In this document: positions 46,027-54,084 of the stretch, one piece after another
Layout: each line of letters begins with the position of its first letter
How positions within the stretch are numbered: position 1 is the stretch's first letter
Source: Myxococcus hansupus
GTDB taxonomy: Bacteria; Myxococcota; Myxococcia; Myxococcales; Myxococcaceae
Direction of reading: 5' to 3'
Assembly (NCBI RefSeq): GCF_000280925.3
Contig: NZ_CP012109.1
Span: 5,600,501 to 5,664,500 of the forward strand
Length of the DNA stretch: 64,000 nt
Notes under the pieces: generated by a model
What the model was told of the DNA's origin: nothing
The model's database searches: none
What the model saw: the letters and a program-made list of their open reading frames with translations, nothing else
Position numbers and translations under genes: made by a program

Positions 46027-48387
46027 ATGCGGCAAGTCCTCACCCGCGCCTCCTCCCTGTTGCGCCGCCCCGCCGTCCTGGCCACCGTGCTCCTGCTCGC
46101 GGGCGGGGGCTCGGCGCTCGTCCTGCTCCCCCTCTTCGGGGTGCCCGGCTTCGAGCTGAGCCTGGCCCTGTCCATCGCCGTGGGCCTGCTCGGGGGGGGC
46201 ATTGGCATCGCCGCCGCCGCCCAGGAGCGGCGCATCCTGCTGGGTTCCGCCCCCACACCCGCCCAGGCGGTCCGCCCGTCGACGCCCGGCAACGCGGTGG
46301 GCCATGCCCTGGGCGCCGCCCTGCTGCTCAACGTGGCCGTGCCGGCGCCGCCCTTCCTGGTGGCCACCCTGTTCGCCTGGCTGCGCACCGCGTGCGACCC
46401 GTTCGCACTGGTGGGCTTCTATCCCATGCTCACCCTGCCCTCGGCCGCGATGGCCGCCTCGGCGGGTGTGCTGTGCGGCTTCTCCGCCGAGCGCCCGCGC
46501 CGCGCCGTGGGGCACTACGCACTCCTCGTCCTCCTCTCCGCCGTCCCCACCGTCTGGCCCATCGTCGCCGGACCCCAGGTGTTCGCCTTCAACCACTTCC
46601 TGGGCCACCTGCCGGGTCCCCTGTACGACGAGGCCCTGAAAATCTCCCCCGCGCTCGGGTGGTTCCGTCTGGAGACGCTGCTGTGGACCACCGTGCTGGC
46701 CGGGCTCGCCGTCGCCCTGCTCGACGTGGGCACCGGCCGCCTGCGCCGCGCCCACCCGCGCCGGGGGGTCCTGGCCGCCCTGGTGCTCCCCCTGGTGGCC
46801 ATCGGGTTCATGGAGGTGCGCGGCCCCGCGCTGGGCCTGCGGATGACGGAGGCGTGGCTCACGCAGGAGCTCGGGGGCCTCCGGGAGACGGAGCACTTCG
46901 TCTTCCACTACTGGCGGGGCAAGCCACGCGAGGAGGTGGACCGCTTCGCTCGGGACTTGGAGTTCCGGTGGGCCCAGACGCAGCAGTTCCTGGGCGTGGC
47001 CCCCACCGAGCGCATCCACGTGTGGCTGTACCGTGACGAACACGAGAAGCAGCGGCTCGTGGGCGCCGGACGCACGCAGTTCGCCAAGCCCTGGCGCCTC
47101 GAGTTCCACATCCAGGACCGGCCCTTCCCCCACTCCGTGCTCCACCATGAGCTGGCGCACGTCATGGCGGCGCCCGCGGGCAGCGGTCCCTTCCGCGTCA
47201 CCACGCGACTGGGACTCTGGCCGTTGATGGGCGTCATCGAGGGCTTCGCCGTCGCCGCGGATGGCCCCGTGCAAGGCGACCTCACCCTCCACCAGTGGGC
47301 GGCGGGCATGCGCCGGCAGAAGCTGGCCCCCGACATGCGCAAGCTGATGGGCCCGGAGGGCTTCTACCAGTCCGCGCCAGCGCGCGCGTACACGGTGGCG
47401 GGCTCGTTCCTGCTCTACCTCGCGGACACCTACGGCGCCGCCCGGCTCCGAGCGCTGTACGCCCACGCGGACTTCGAGGCCGCCTATGAGCGGCCCTTGG
47501 GAGAGCTCGTCACGGAGTGGGAGAACCACGTGGACGCGCTGCCCCTGGACGACGCCGCCGTCGCGCGCGCCTTCGCCCGCTTCCGCACCGGCAGCCTCTT
47601 CACCCGCGCTTGTGCTCGCGAGGTCGCGCGGCTGTCCGAATCCGCGCGGCAGGCCCTGGCGAGCGACCCCGAGGACGCGCTGGAGCGCTACCGCCGCGCC
47701 GCCGAGCTTCAGCCCGACGAGTACGGCTTCCGCCTGGGCGAAGCCGCCGCCCTGTCCCAGTTGGAGCGCTACGCGGACGCGGACGCGGTGCTCGCCGCCG
47801 TGACGGAGCGCGTGAAGGGCCAGGCCGTCCTGGAAGCCGAGGTCGCCATGGCGCGCGCGGACGTCGCGCTGCGCCGCGAGCAGCCCGGCGAGGCGCGGGG
47901 CTTCCTCGACACCGTGCTGGCGAAGGACGCGGGCCCGGAGCTGACGCGCACCGCGCAGGTGAAGCTCGCGGCCATGGAGTCCAACGCGCGACAGGCGCCC
48001 ATCGACGCGTACTTCCGAGCCTCCCAGGACGAGGTGCGGCTGTTGCTGCTCGCCCGGGCGCTGACAGCGGTCCCTTCCGACCCGTATCTCAACTACCTCT
48101 TGGGTCGGCGGTTGCAGCAGGTCGGCTCCCCCACCCTGGCCACCGGCTATCTGCAACAGGCCCTGGCCGCGGAGGGCTTGCCCGACGCGCTCCGGCGCGA
48201 GGCCCTGCGCCTGCGCGTGGAGTCCGCCTACCTTTCGGGTGACTGCGGGGCGGTGCGCCATGAGGTCGGTGCACTCCCGGACTTTGGCGCCGCCTTCCGC
48301 GCCGCCACCGACGAGTGGCGGGCGCGCTGTGATTTCGAGGAGAAGACCTTCCGGGGACTCCTGGTGCCACGACAGGCTTTCCGCTAG
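46027..48387 (+). CDS. polytopic membrane gluzincin-like metallopeptidase with TPR tail
   Basis: 786 residues. About seven hydrophobic segments lie in residues 15-265. A zinc motif HHELAH (His374, Glu375, His378) is followed 27 residues later by IEGFAV, with Glu405 as the likely third ligand, the pattern of a gluzincin (peptidase-MA-like). Residues 520-786 are TPR-like helical pairs (ALERYRRAAELQPDEYGFRL; NYLLGRRLQQVGSPTLATGY). ATG 46027 has AGGAG close upstream. I know no characterised member with this fusion. The two halves may be functionally linked: TPRs could hold substrate or partners. Confidence 0.75.
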   Translation: MRQVLTRASSLLRRPAVLATVLLLAGGGSALVLLPLFGVPGFELSLALSIAVGLLGGGIGIAAAAQERRILLGSAPTPAQAVRPSTPGNAVGHALGAALLLNVAVPAPPFLVATLFAWLRTACDPFALVGFYPMLTLPSAAMAASAGVLCGFSAERPRRAVGHYALLVLLSAVPTVWPIVAGPQVFAFNHFLGHLPGPLYDEALKISPALGWFRLETLLWTTVLAGLAVALLDVGTGRLRRAHPRRGVLAALVLPLVAIGFMEVRGPALGLRMTEAWLTQELGGLRETEHFVFHYWRGKPREEVDRFARDLEFRWAQTQQFLGVAPTERIHVWLYRDEHEKQRLVGAGRTQFAKPWRLEFHIQDRPFPHSVLHHELAHVMAAPAGSGPFRVTTRLGLWPLMGVIEGFAVAADGPVQGDLTLHQWAAGMRRQKLAPDMRKLMGPEGFYQSAPARAYTVAGSFLLYLADTYGAARLRALYAHADFEAAYERPLGELVTEWENHVDALPLDDAAVARAFARFRTGSLFTRACAREVARLSESARQALASDPEDALERYRRAAELQPDEYGFRLGEAAALSQLERYADADAVLAAVTERVKGQAVLEAEVAMARADVALRREQPGEARGFLDTVLAKDAGPELTRTAQVKLAAMESNARQAPIDAYFRASQDEVRLLLLARALTAVPSDPYLNYLLGRRLQQVGSPTLATGYLQQALAAEGLPDALRREALRLRVESAYLSGDCGAVRHEVGALPDFGAAFRAATDEWRARCDFEEKTFRGLLVPRQAFR

Positions 48388-48452
48388 CCACGCTTTCCGC
48401 TAGGCAGGCAACCAGACAGCGGTGACGTGCCAGCCTGGCAAGGAGGACGAGG

Positions 48453-48980
48453 ATGCGATTCGAGTCGCGGCATCGGATTCAGGGGACGGTGGACGAGGTG
48501 GAGCGCGCGCTCCTCGATGCGCGGTATTTCGAGTTCCTGCTCAAGCACCACGGCGTGCTCCTGGAGCTGCAGCCCCAGGAGGTGAAGCCGGAGGGTGACG
48601 TCGTGCGGCGCAAGGTGCGCTACCGCCCCAAGCCCGTCATCGAGAAGATTGGCCCCAAGACGGTGCCGCCCGAGTGGTTCGCGTTCATCGAGACGTCCAC
48701 CTATGACAAGCGCAGCAAGGAGCTGAAGTTCGAGAACGTCCCCACCTCGAACAAGATCTCCAAGATGCTGGTGAACACCGGCACCATGCGCTTCCGCGAC
48801 GTGGGCGGCGGCCAGACGGAGCGGGTGATGGAGGGCGAGATTGCCCTCAAGCTCCCCTTCCTGCTCAAGCCGCTGGGCCTCATCGCCGAGAAGATCATCC
48901 AGGCCGAGGGCCTGAAGATTCTCGACAACGAAGTCCCGGTGCTCAACCGGTTCATCGCCGAGGTCATCCGGCCGGGTTAG
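48453..48980 (+). CDS. DUF2505-like protein
   Basis: 175 residues, soluble, no signal. MRFESRHRIQGTVDEVERAL and the repeated beta-strand/helix pattern (LPFLLKPLGLIAEKIIQAEG) resemble DUF2505/START-like helix-grip proteins that bind lipids or hydrophobic ligands. No catalytic residues are evident. Single gene between the metallopeptidase and the small lipoprotein, GGAGGAC... upstream provides an RBS. Confidence 0.75.
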   Translation: MRFESRHRIQGTVDEVERALLDARYFEFLLKHHGVLLELQPQEVKPEGDVVRRKVRYRPKPVIEKIGPKTVPPEWFAFIETSTYDKRSKELKFENVPTSNKISKMLVNTGTMRFRDVGGGQTERVMEGEIALKLPFLLKPLGLIAEKIIQAEGLKILDNEVPVLNRFIAEVIRPG

Positions 48981-49051
48981 CCGTTCGCCCGCCCTGGGCG
49001 GGGCCTGGGAATGGGTTGACTTCCGCTCGGTTGTCCCAATAAGGCCCCGCC

Positions 49052-49519
49052 ATGCTCAAACGCTTCCTCGCCTTCAGCGTCCTGTCCCTGCTGGCCGCGT
49101 GCGCCCCGAAGCGCATCCCCGGCACGGACATCGTCGACAACTCCGACACGCGCGCCATTCTTGGCGTCATGGAGCAGTACCGCGCAGCGCTGGAGGCCCG
49201 GGACGCCCAGGGCATCCAGGCGCTCATCTCCCCCTCGTTTCAGGACGACGGTGGAACGCCGAGCGACCCCAGCGACGACCTGGATGCGAAGAACCTGGGC
49301 GCCTATCTGGAGCGCGTCCTCCCCCGCATCCAGGGTCCCCGCATCGAGCTGAGCGTCCGCCGCATCCAGGTGGGCGACAACGTCGCCGCCGCCATCTACT
49401 ACTGGAACGCCTCCTGGCGGATGCCCTCGCTCCACTCGCGCGCCATGAAGGAGTCCGAGCTGGAGCAGATGGTCCTCCGCAAGGAAGACGGGACCTGGAA
49501 GATCGTCAGCGGCATCTGA
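49052..49519 (+). CDS. lipoprotein with NTF2/SnoaL-like fold
   Basis: 155 residues. MLKRFLAFSVLSLLAAC is a lipoprotein signal. Residues 35-155 follow the NTF2-like pattern: helix ILGVMEQYRAALEARDAQGI, the short loop LISPSFQDDGG, then strands ending in EDGTWKIVSGI. These proteins are often ligand-binding or envelope accessory factors. Convergent with the homoserine-kinase-like gene at 6 bp. Confidence 0.78.
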   Translation: MLKRFLAFSVLSLLAACAPKRIPGTDIVDNSDTRAILGVMEQYRAALEARDAQGIQALISPSFQDDGGTPSDPSDDLDAKNLGAYLERVLPRIQGPRIELSVRRIQVGDNVAAAIYYWNASWRMPSLHSRAMKESELEQMVLRKEDGTWKIVSGI

Positions 49520-49525
49520 GGGCCT

Positions 49526-50496
49526 TCACAGCCCCAGCAACGCGGCGAACCCAGCGGGCCCCATGGCGTTCAGCGCCCGGGCCCGGTTGAGGTAGGTGCG
49601 GTAATCCTTCCGCACCAGCTTGTCCGCCGGCAGCGGCGACAGGTGGTAGTCCCGGATGCGGCTCGCCGTGAAGCGCACTGCACCGTAGAGCGCGTGGCCG
49701 AAGAGGTTCGCGCGCTCCACGTCCGACAGCGGGCGCACGTCCAGGTAGCCGCGAATGAACGCCCCGCACAGCTCCGGCAGGTAGCGCCCGCCGTCGAAGC
49801 ACCAGGCATTCAGGGTGATGGCCACGTCCAGGCCGTAGTCCTCCCGGCACGCCATCTCGAAGTCGAAGAAGGCGCCCACGCGGTCGCCCAGCCACTTCAC
49901 GTTGTCCATGAAGAGGTCGGCGTGGATGACGCCGCGTGGCTCCAGCCCCTGCCGCCCTGACAGCGCCCGGTCCAAGTCCCCTTCCAGCTCGCGCGCCACC
50001 GCCGCCAGCTCCGCGTCCAGGTGCTTCACCAATTCTTCCAACCAGCCGCGCACCGTCTCCGGGCCGTAGGGGTTGGCTCGCGAGCCGTCGAAGGACTGGG
50101 TGTCACGGTGCAGCTTGGCCAGCTCGGCCCCCAGCCGCTCCAGGTGCTCCGAGGTCAGCGCCGGGTGACGCAGCTCCTCGCCCGGCAGCCAGCGGAAGAC
50201 GCTGACGCGGCCCCCTCCAGCTCCAGGAAGGGCGCGCCGTCCCGCGTGGTGAGCTGCACGGGCCCGGGGAAGTGGTAGGCGGCCAGGTGCGCGAGCAGCG
50301 CGGACTCGAAGCGCAGATCCTCCGCGGAGCGCACGGTGGTGTGCCGCACGAAGTAGCGACCGGACTGCGTCTCCACGCGGTGGTTGGTGTTGATGGAGCC
50401 CTGGGGGATGGGCGTCACCTCGTGAACAGCCCCCAACCCGAATGCGTCCGCGACCCGCTCGAATGCCTTGGGGGGTAGCACCGTGTGTACCGCCAT
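49526..50496 (-). pseudogene. homoserine kinase type II-like phosphotransferase, frameshifted
   Basis: APH/ChoK fold. The N-terminal 95 residues (FGLGAVHEVTPIPQGSINTN; RYFVRHTTVRSAEDLRFESA) read in one frame from 50496, and the rest reads in another: SVFRWLPGEELRHPAL, catalytic GVIHADLFMDNVKWLGD (H-x-D-x5-N) and AFFDFEMACREDYGLDVA (DFE in place of DFD/DWE). The break is in a C run at 50211-50215 (plus strand): adding one base restores LELEGGRVSVFRW and a 323-residue protein; 971 bp is one short of a multiple of three. It phosphorylates homoserine if the substrate follows the family; other substrates are possible. The lesion may be a homopolymer sequencing error. Confidence 0.8.
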
Positions 50497-50632
50497 ACGC
50501 CTGACCTCCGTCGTCCGTGTTCACCGCGCCGCCCGCCGTTGACAGCTCCGGGGAGCGTACCTATCTGAGCCCGGCTTCTCTACCCGGCGCAGAGGCCGGC
50601 GCACATCGAACTCCAGCGCGGGGGACAGGTCC

Positions 50633-52213
50633 ATGGGCACCGAAGGGCGCAAGGACTGGCAGCGGCGCGAAAGCCTCTCCAGCGCGTTGGTCCAGGTGGG
50701 TGTCGTCGCCGTGCTGCTCGCGGGCGCGGTGGCCTTCTTCGTTCACCGCGGCACGGTCCGGAAGCAGTCCGAACAACACCTGCACGCGGCGCGCAACGCG
50801 GCCCTGCGTGGCAATCCCGCCGACCTCGCGCGGGCCATGACGGAGCTGGAGGCCTTGTTCCAGCTCGACGCCAATGCCCGCGACGCGCAGGCCCTGGCCG
50901 CCGACATCCAGACGGTGTTGTGGCTGGAGCACCGCCAGCCCGGCGCGGACGCGAAGGCCCGCGAACACCTCTCCCGCGCCGAACAACTGGAGTCCCAATC
51001 CGGCGAGCGCTACGGCGCGCACGCCCTGCACCTGCTGGCCGCGGGCAAGGCCGCCGAGGTGGAGACCTATCTGGCCGGGCTCGAAGCGCGCGGCGCCAAC
51101 AACGCCCGCCTGACGCTGGCCCGGGCCCTGGCGCTTCAAGCCCGAGGCGACTTGCCCGGTGCCCGGCAGGCCTTCGCCCGCGCCGCGGAGACGTCTTGGA
51201 GGGACCCTCGCTTCACCACCGCGTATGGGGAAGCGCTGCTCGATGAAGGACAGTACCCGCAGGCCGTGGAGGCATTCAGCAAGGCCTTGAGCGTCAACCC
51301 GGACCACCTGCTGGCGCGCGTGTCCGCGGCGCTGGCGCACACGTACCAGGGACGCAAGGTGGAGGAGGCGCGGCAGGTGCTCGCCAACGTGGAGTCGCGT
51401 GGCGCGGAGCTGACGCCGGTGCTCCGGGCTCGCGCGGGTGCGCTGAAGGCGGAGCTGGCCCTGGCGCGCAACGCCCCGGACGAAGCGCTCCGGGCCGCGG
51501 ATGAGGCCCTGAAGGCCTCCGCCGACGAGCACTATGCCCTCTTCGCCCGCGCGCGGGCCCTGGCGGTGAAACATGACGCGCAGACGCGCGCCGCCTTCGA
51601 GGCCGCGGTGGCCCGGCGCCGCAACGCGCCCCTGCTCTATCTGGATGGAGCGCGGGCGCTTCAAGCTTCCGGGGACACCGAAGGCGCGCTGGCCCTGCTC
51701 GACGCCTATGAAAAAACCTTCGGTCCGGTGCAGGTGACGTCCGCCGACGGCACGAAGAGCCGCCTGTTGGACAAGGACAGCCGCTACTGGCTGGCGCGCG
51801 GCGGCGTGCTGGAGGTCGCGAGCCGCCAGGAGGACGCGCTGGCCGCCTACGACAAGGCCGTGGCCGCGAAGGGCGTGGACCTGGCCCGCGCGCAGTACGC
51901 GAAGGGCGCGCTGCTGCTGGCGCGCAAGGACTACGCAGGGGCCCGGCCGCTGCTGGCCGCCGTGGCGCCGGACACGGGCGAGGGAGCGATGGCGGAGGCA
52001 TACACCGCCATGGGGGACCTGCTCTTCGCCCAGGGCGAGCACGCCGCGGGGTGCCAGCACTACTTCTTCGGCCTCGTGCGCGCCCGTGCGCAGGGCACCC
52101 CGCGCGAGGCGCTGGCCGCGCGCGTGGACGACATCCGCAAGCGCCTCGAGTCCGCCGGGCAGGCCAGCATGGCCAAGGCCTGGAAGGCGGAGTCGGCCTC
52201 GCTCCTAGAGTAG
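50633..52213 (+). CDS. membrane-anchored TPR protein
   Basis: 526 residues. One hydrophobic segment (VQVGVVAVLLAGAVAFFVH) at 20-40, then about twelve TPR-like helix pairs (HYALFARARALAVKHDAQTR; GALLLARKDYAGARPLLAAV). No enzymatic motif. Typical scaffold for envelope complexes. Its 3' end overlaps the end of the convergent small gene by 9 bp. Confidence 0.8.
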   Translation: MGTEGRKDWQRRESLSSALVQVGVVAVLLAGAVAFFVHRGTVRKQSEQHLHAARNAALRGNPADLARAMTELEALFQLDANARDAQALAADIQTVLWLEHRQPGADAKAREHLSRAEQLESQSGERYGAHALHLLAAGKAAEVETYLAGLEARGANNARLTLARALALQARGDLPGARQAFARAAETSWRDPRFTTAYGEALLDEGQYPQAVEAFSKALSVNPDHLLARVSAALAHTYQGRKVEEARQVLANVESRGAELTPVLRARAGALKAELALARNAPDEALRAADEALKASADEHYALFARARALAVKHDAQTRAAFEAAVARRRNAPLLYLDGARALQASGDTEGALALLDAYEKTFGPVQVTSADGTKSRLLDKDSRYWLARGGVLEVASRQEDALAAYDKAVAAKGVDLARAQYAKGALLLARKDYAGARPLLAAVAPDTGEGAMAEAYTAMGDLLFAQGEHAAGCQHYFFGLVRARAQGTPREALAARVDDIRKRLESAGQASMAKAWKAESASLLE

Positions 52214-52705
52214 GTCCGCCGGGCTGATGGAGTACGGCCGGGCGCGAACCACGCGCCACTCGCCGTCCTCTTCCTTCTCGAAGGCGCCTTCGATGCGGTA
52301 CGCGCTCAGGACGCTGTCCGCGGACAGGTCCTCCAGCTTCTCCGCCTGCGAGCGACCGAAGATGAAGCGCGCCTGGAACTCACCCTCGGTGGGCGACACC
52401 TCGCGCACCTCCAGGTTCGTCATGAAGATGCGCACCCACTGGCCGCGCAGCACCTGCCCGGTGAGGATGCCGCGCACCTCCCGCTTCGTCATGCCGCCCG
52501 TGCCGTTGGAGCGAAAGCGTTCGGAGACGTGCTCCATCACCCCGCCCACGTTCTTCTCCTCCGCCTCGCGCGTCATCACCACCACCTGGCGGCGGATGGC
52601 CTCCTCCACGGTGAGTTCCTGCTGAGGCCAGAAGTACAGCACCGCGCCGGCGGCCAGGAGCGCCAGGCCCCCGCCCACCACTTGCGAGCGCGTCACGGTC
52701 GCCAT
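52205..52705 (-). CDS. membrane-anchored protein, NTF2-like, unknown function
   Basis: 166 residues from ATG 52705; the open frame extends upstream without an RBS. N-terminal hydrophobic anchor (VVGGGLALLAAGAVLYFW), then a helical/beta part (EEAIRRQVVVMTREAEEKNV; YRIEGAFEKEEDGEWRVVRA) that resembles a DUF4440/NTF2-like fold. It follows the cyclic-nucleotide-binding gene by 7 bp and is probably co-transcribed with it. Confidence 0.65.
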   Translation of the reverse strand: MATVTRSQVVGGGLALLAAGAVLYFWPQQELTVEEAIRRQVVVMTREAEEKNVGGVMEHVSERFRSNGTGGMTKREVRGILTGQVLRGQWVRIFMTNLEVREVSPTEGEFQARFIFGRSQAEKLEDLSADSVLSAYRIEGAFEKEEDGEWRVVRARPYSISPADLL

Positions 52706-52712
52706 GCGCGCC

Positions 52713-54044
52713 TCAGGCCGCCTCGGGCTCGAGCACCAGCTCGTCCGCGTCGATGATTTCCAAGGGCCGCAGCGCCTCGCCAATCTGCTTCAGCCGCCGG
52801 TCCGACAACTGCTCCAGGTACGTCCGGATGTCCGGGAAGGCCGTCACCAGCTCCTGGAACGCGGCGCGCTCCAGGAAGGCGGCCGCTGTCTTGCGCGCCG
52901 CCAGCACCGTGGCCGTGGCCCGCAGGCCCGTCAGCAGCGAGATTTCACCCGCCACCTCGCCCTCGCGCAGCATGCCCAGCGTCACCACACCGCCCGCCGG
53001 GTCCTCCTTCTGCACCACCAGCTCACCGGCCAGCACCAGGAACAGCCCCGGCGAGTGCTCGCCCTCCACCAGCACCTTCTCGCGCGCCTGGAGCGCCCGG
53101 AACGCGAAGCGCCGCAAAAGCGCGCCCCGCTCCGACTCCGGCATCGTCTGGAACATGGGCGAGGTGGCCATCAGGTTGCGCGCCATGCGCGTCTGCGCGA
53201 AGTCCGCGAGCACCTGCGGCACCGCGGGGTGCGCCTTCGCCACCACGTTGAGGTGCTCGCGGCGAATCTCGAAGACCTCCGTGTCCGACACCGCGGACAC
53301 CGTCGCCGTGGGCGGCGCGCCCGTCAGCAGCGCGATTTCTCCGAAGATGGACCCGCCGCCCAGGAAGCCCAGCGTGCGCGCCTCGCCGTCCTGCTGCCGC
53401 GTCACCTCCGCCTTGCCCGCCACCACCACGTAGAGCGACTCCGCCGTCTCTCCCTCGCGGCTCACCACCTCGTCCGGCAGCACGCGGCGCCACACCATCC
53501 GCCGCACCAGGTCCACGAAGGCATCCCGGTCCAGCTCCGCGAACAGGGGCAGCGGAGGACGGCTGTTGGGGTCCGCCGAGCCGCCCGGATCCGGCGCGGC
53601 CAGGACCTCGATGGCGCGGTTGGACAGCTCCTCGCCCTGCAGCCCCATCAGGTCCGTCTCCACCTTGCCGTCGTAGAGCGTCTCGGGCGGCAGCGGAGGA
53701 GGCACCACGGCGCGGCCCGGCGCGTTGCGCACCGCGCGCGAGTGGATGCGAATCAGCGTGTCATTCACGCGCCGCTCGTTGGGGGCCACGTCCAATGCCA
53801 GCTTGCAGGCGGCCATGGCGGACAGCAGGTAGTCGCGGCGCAAGAGGCCCTCCGCGCACGCGTGGTAGGCGGTGACGGCGCGCTCGCGCTCACCCAGCTC
53901 CGCCAGGCAGCGCGCGGCCAGCATCCGCGAACGGTGGTCCGCGGGGACGCGGCGAACCGCCTCGGCGAACACGGCGAGGGCCCGCTCGAACTGGCGCTCC
54001 TCGATGAGGTCCATCCCGAGCTCACGCAGTGACGACTCGTTCAT
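52713..54044 (-). CDS. protein with two cyclic-nucleotide-binding domains and N-terminal TPRs
   Basis: 443 residues. TPR-like helices about 1-100 (FERALAVFAEAVRRVPADHR), then a first cNMP-binding domain about 165-285 (LGFLGGGSIFGEIALLTGAP, with the phosphate-cassette ...TGAPPTATVSAV), and a second about 295-420 (GEVAGEISLLTGLRATATVL). Both have the G-E-I/L-x-L-L core; the second has a Thr/Ala where family members have Arg to bind the cyclic phosphate (RATAT), so binding may be selective. No output domain. ATG 54044 has GGAG upstream. Downstream of the FHA gene and probably in the same operon. Confidence 0.85.
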   Translation of the reverse strand: MNESSLRELGMDLIEERQFERALAVFAEAVRRVPADHRSRMLAARCLAELGERERAVTAYHACAEGLLRRDYLLSAMAACKLALDVAPNERRVNDTLIRIHSRAVRNAPGRAVVPPPLPPETLYDGKVETDLMGLQGEELSNRAIEVLAAPDPGGSADPNSRPPLPLFAELDRDAFVDLVRRMVWRRVLPDEVVSREGETAESLYVVVAGKAEVTRQQDGEARTLGFLGGGSIFGEIALLTGAPPTATVSAVSDTEVFEIRREHLNVVAKAHPAVPQVLADFAQTRMARNLMATSPMFQTMPESERGALLRRFAFRALQAREKVLVEGEHSPGLFLVLAGELVVQKEDPAGGVVTLGMLREGEVAGEISLLTGLRATATVLAARKTAAAFLERAAFQELVTAFPDIRTYLEQLSDRRLKQIGEALRPLEIIDADELVLEPEAA

Positions 54045-54084
54045 CCCATCTCTCCCCGGCAAATCGTTGTCGGCCCGCCGCCAC

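Noticed and set aside
45043..48261. A 1072-codon leftward open frame
   Set aside because: Only its last 187 codons (the DUF192 lipoprotein) are real; the rest mirrors the metallopeptidase gene.
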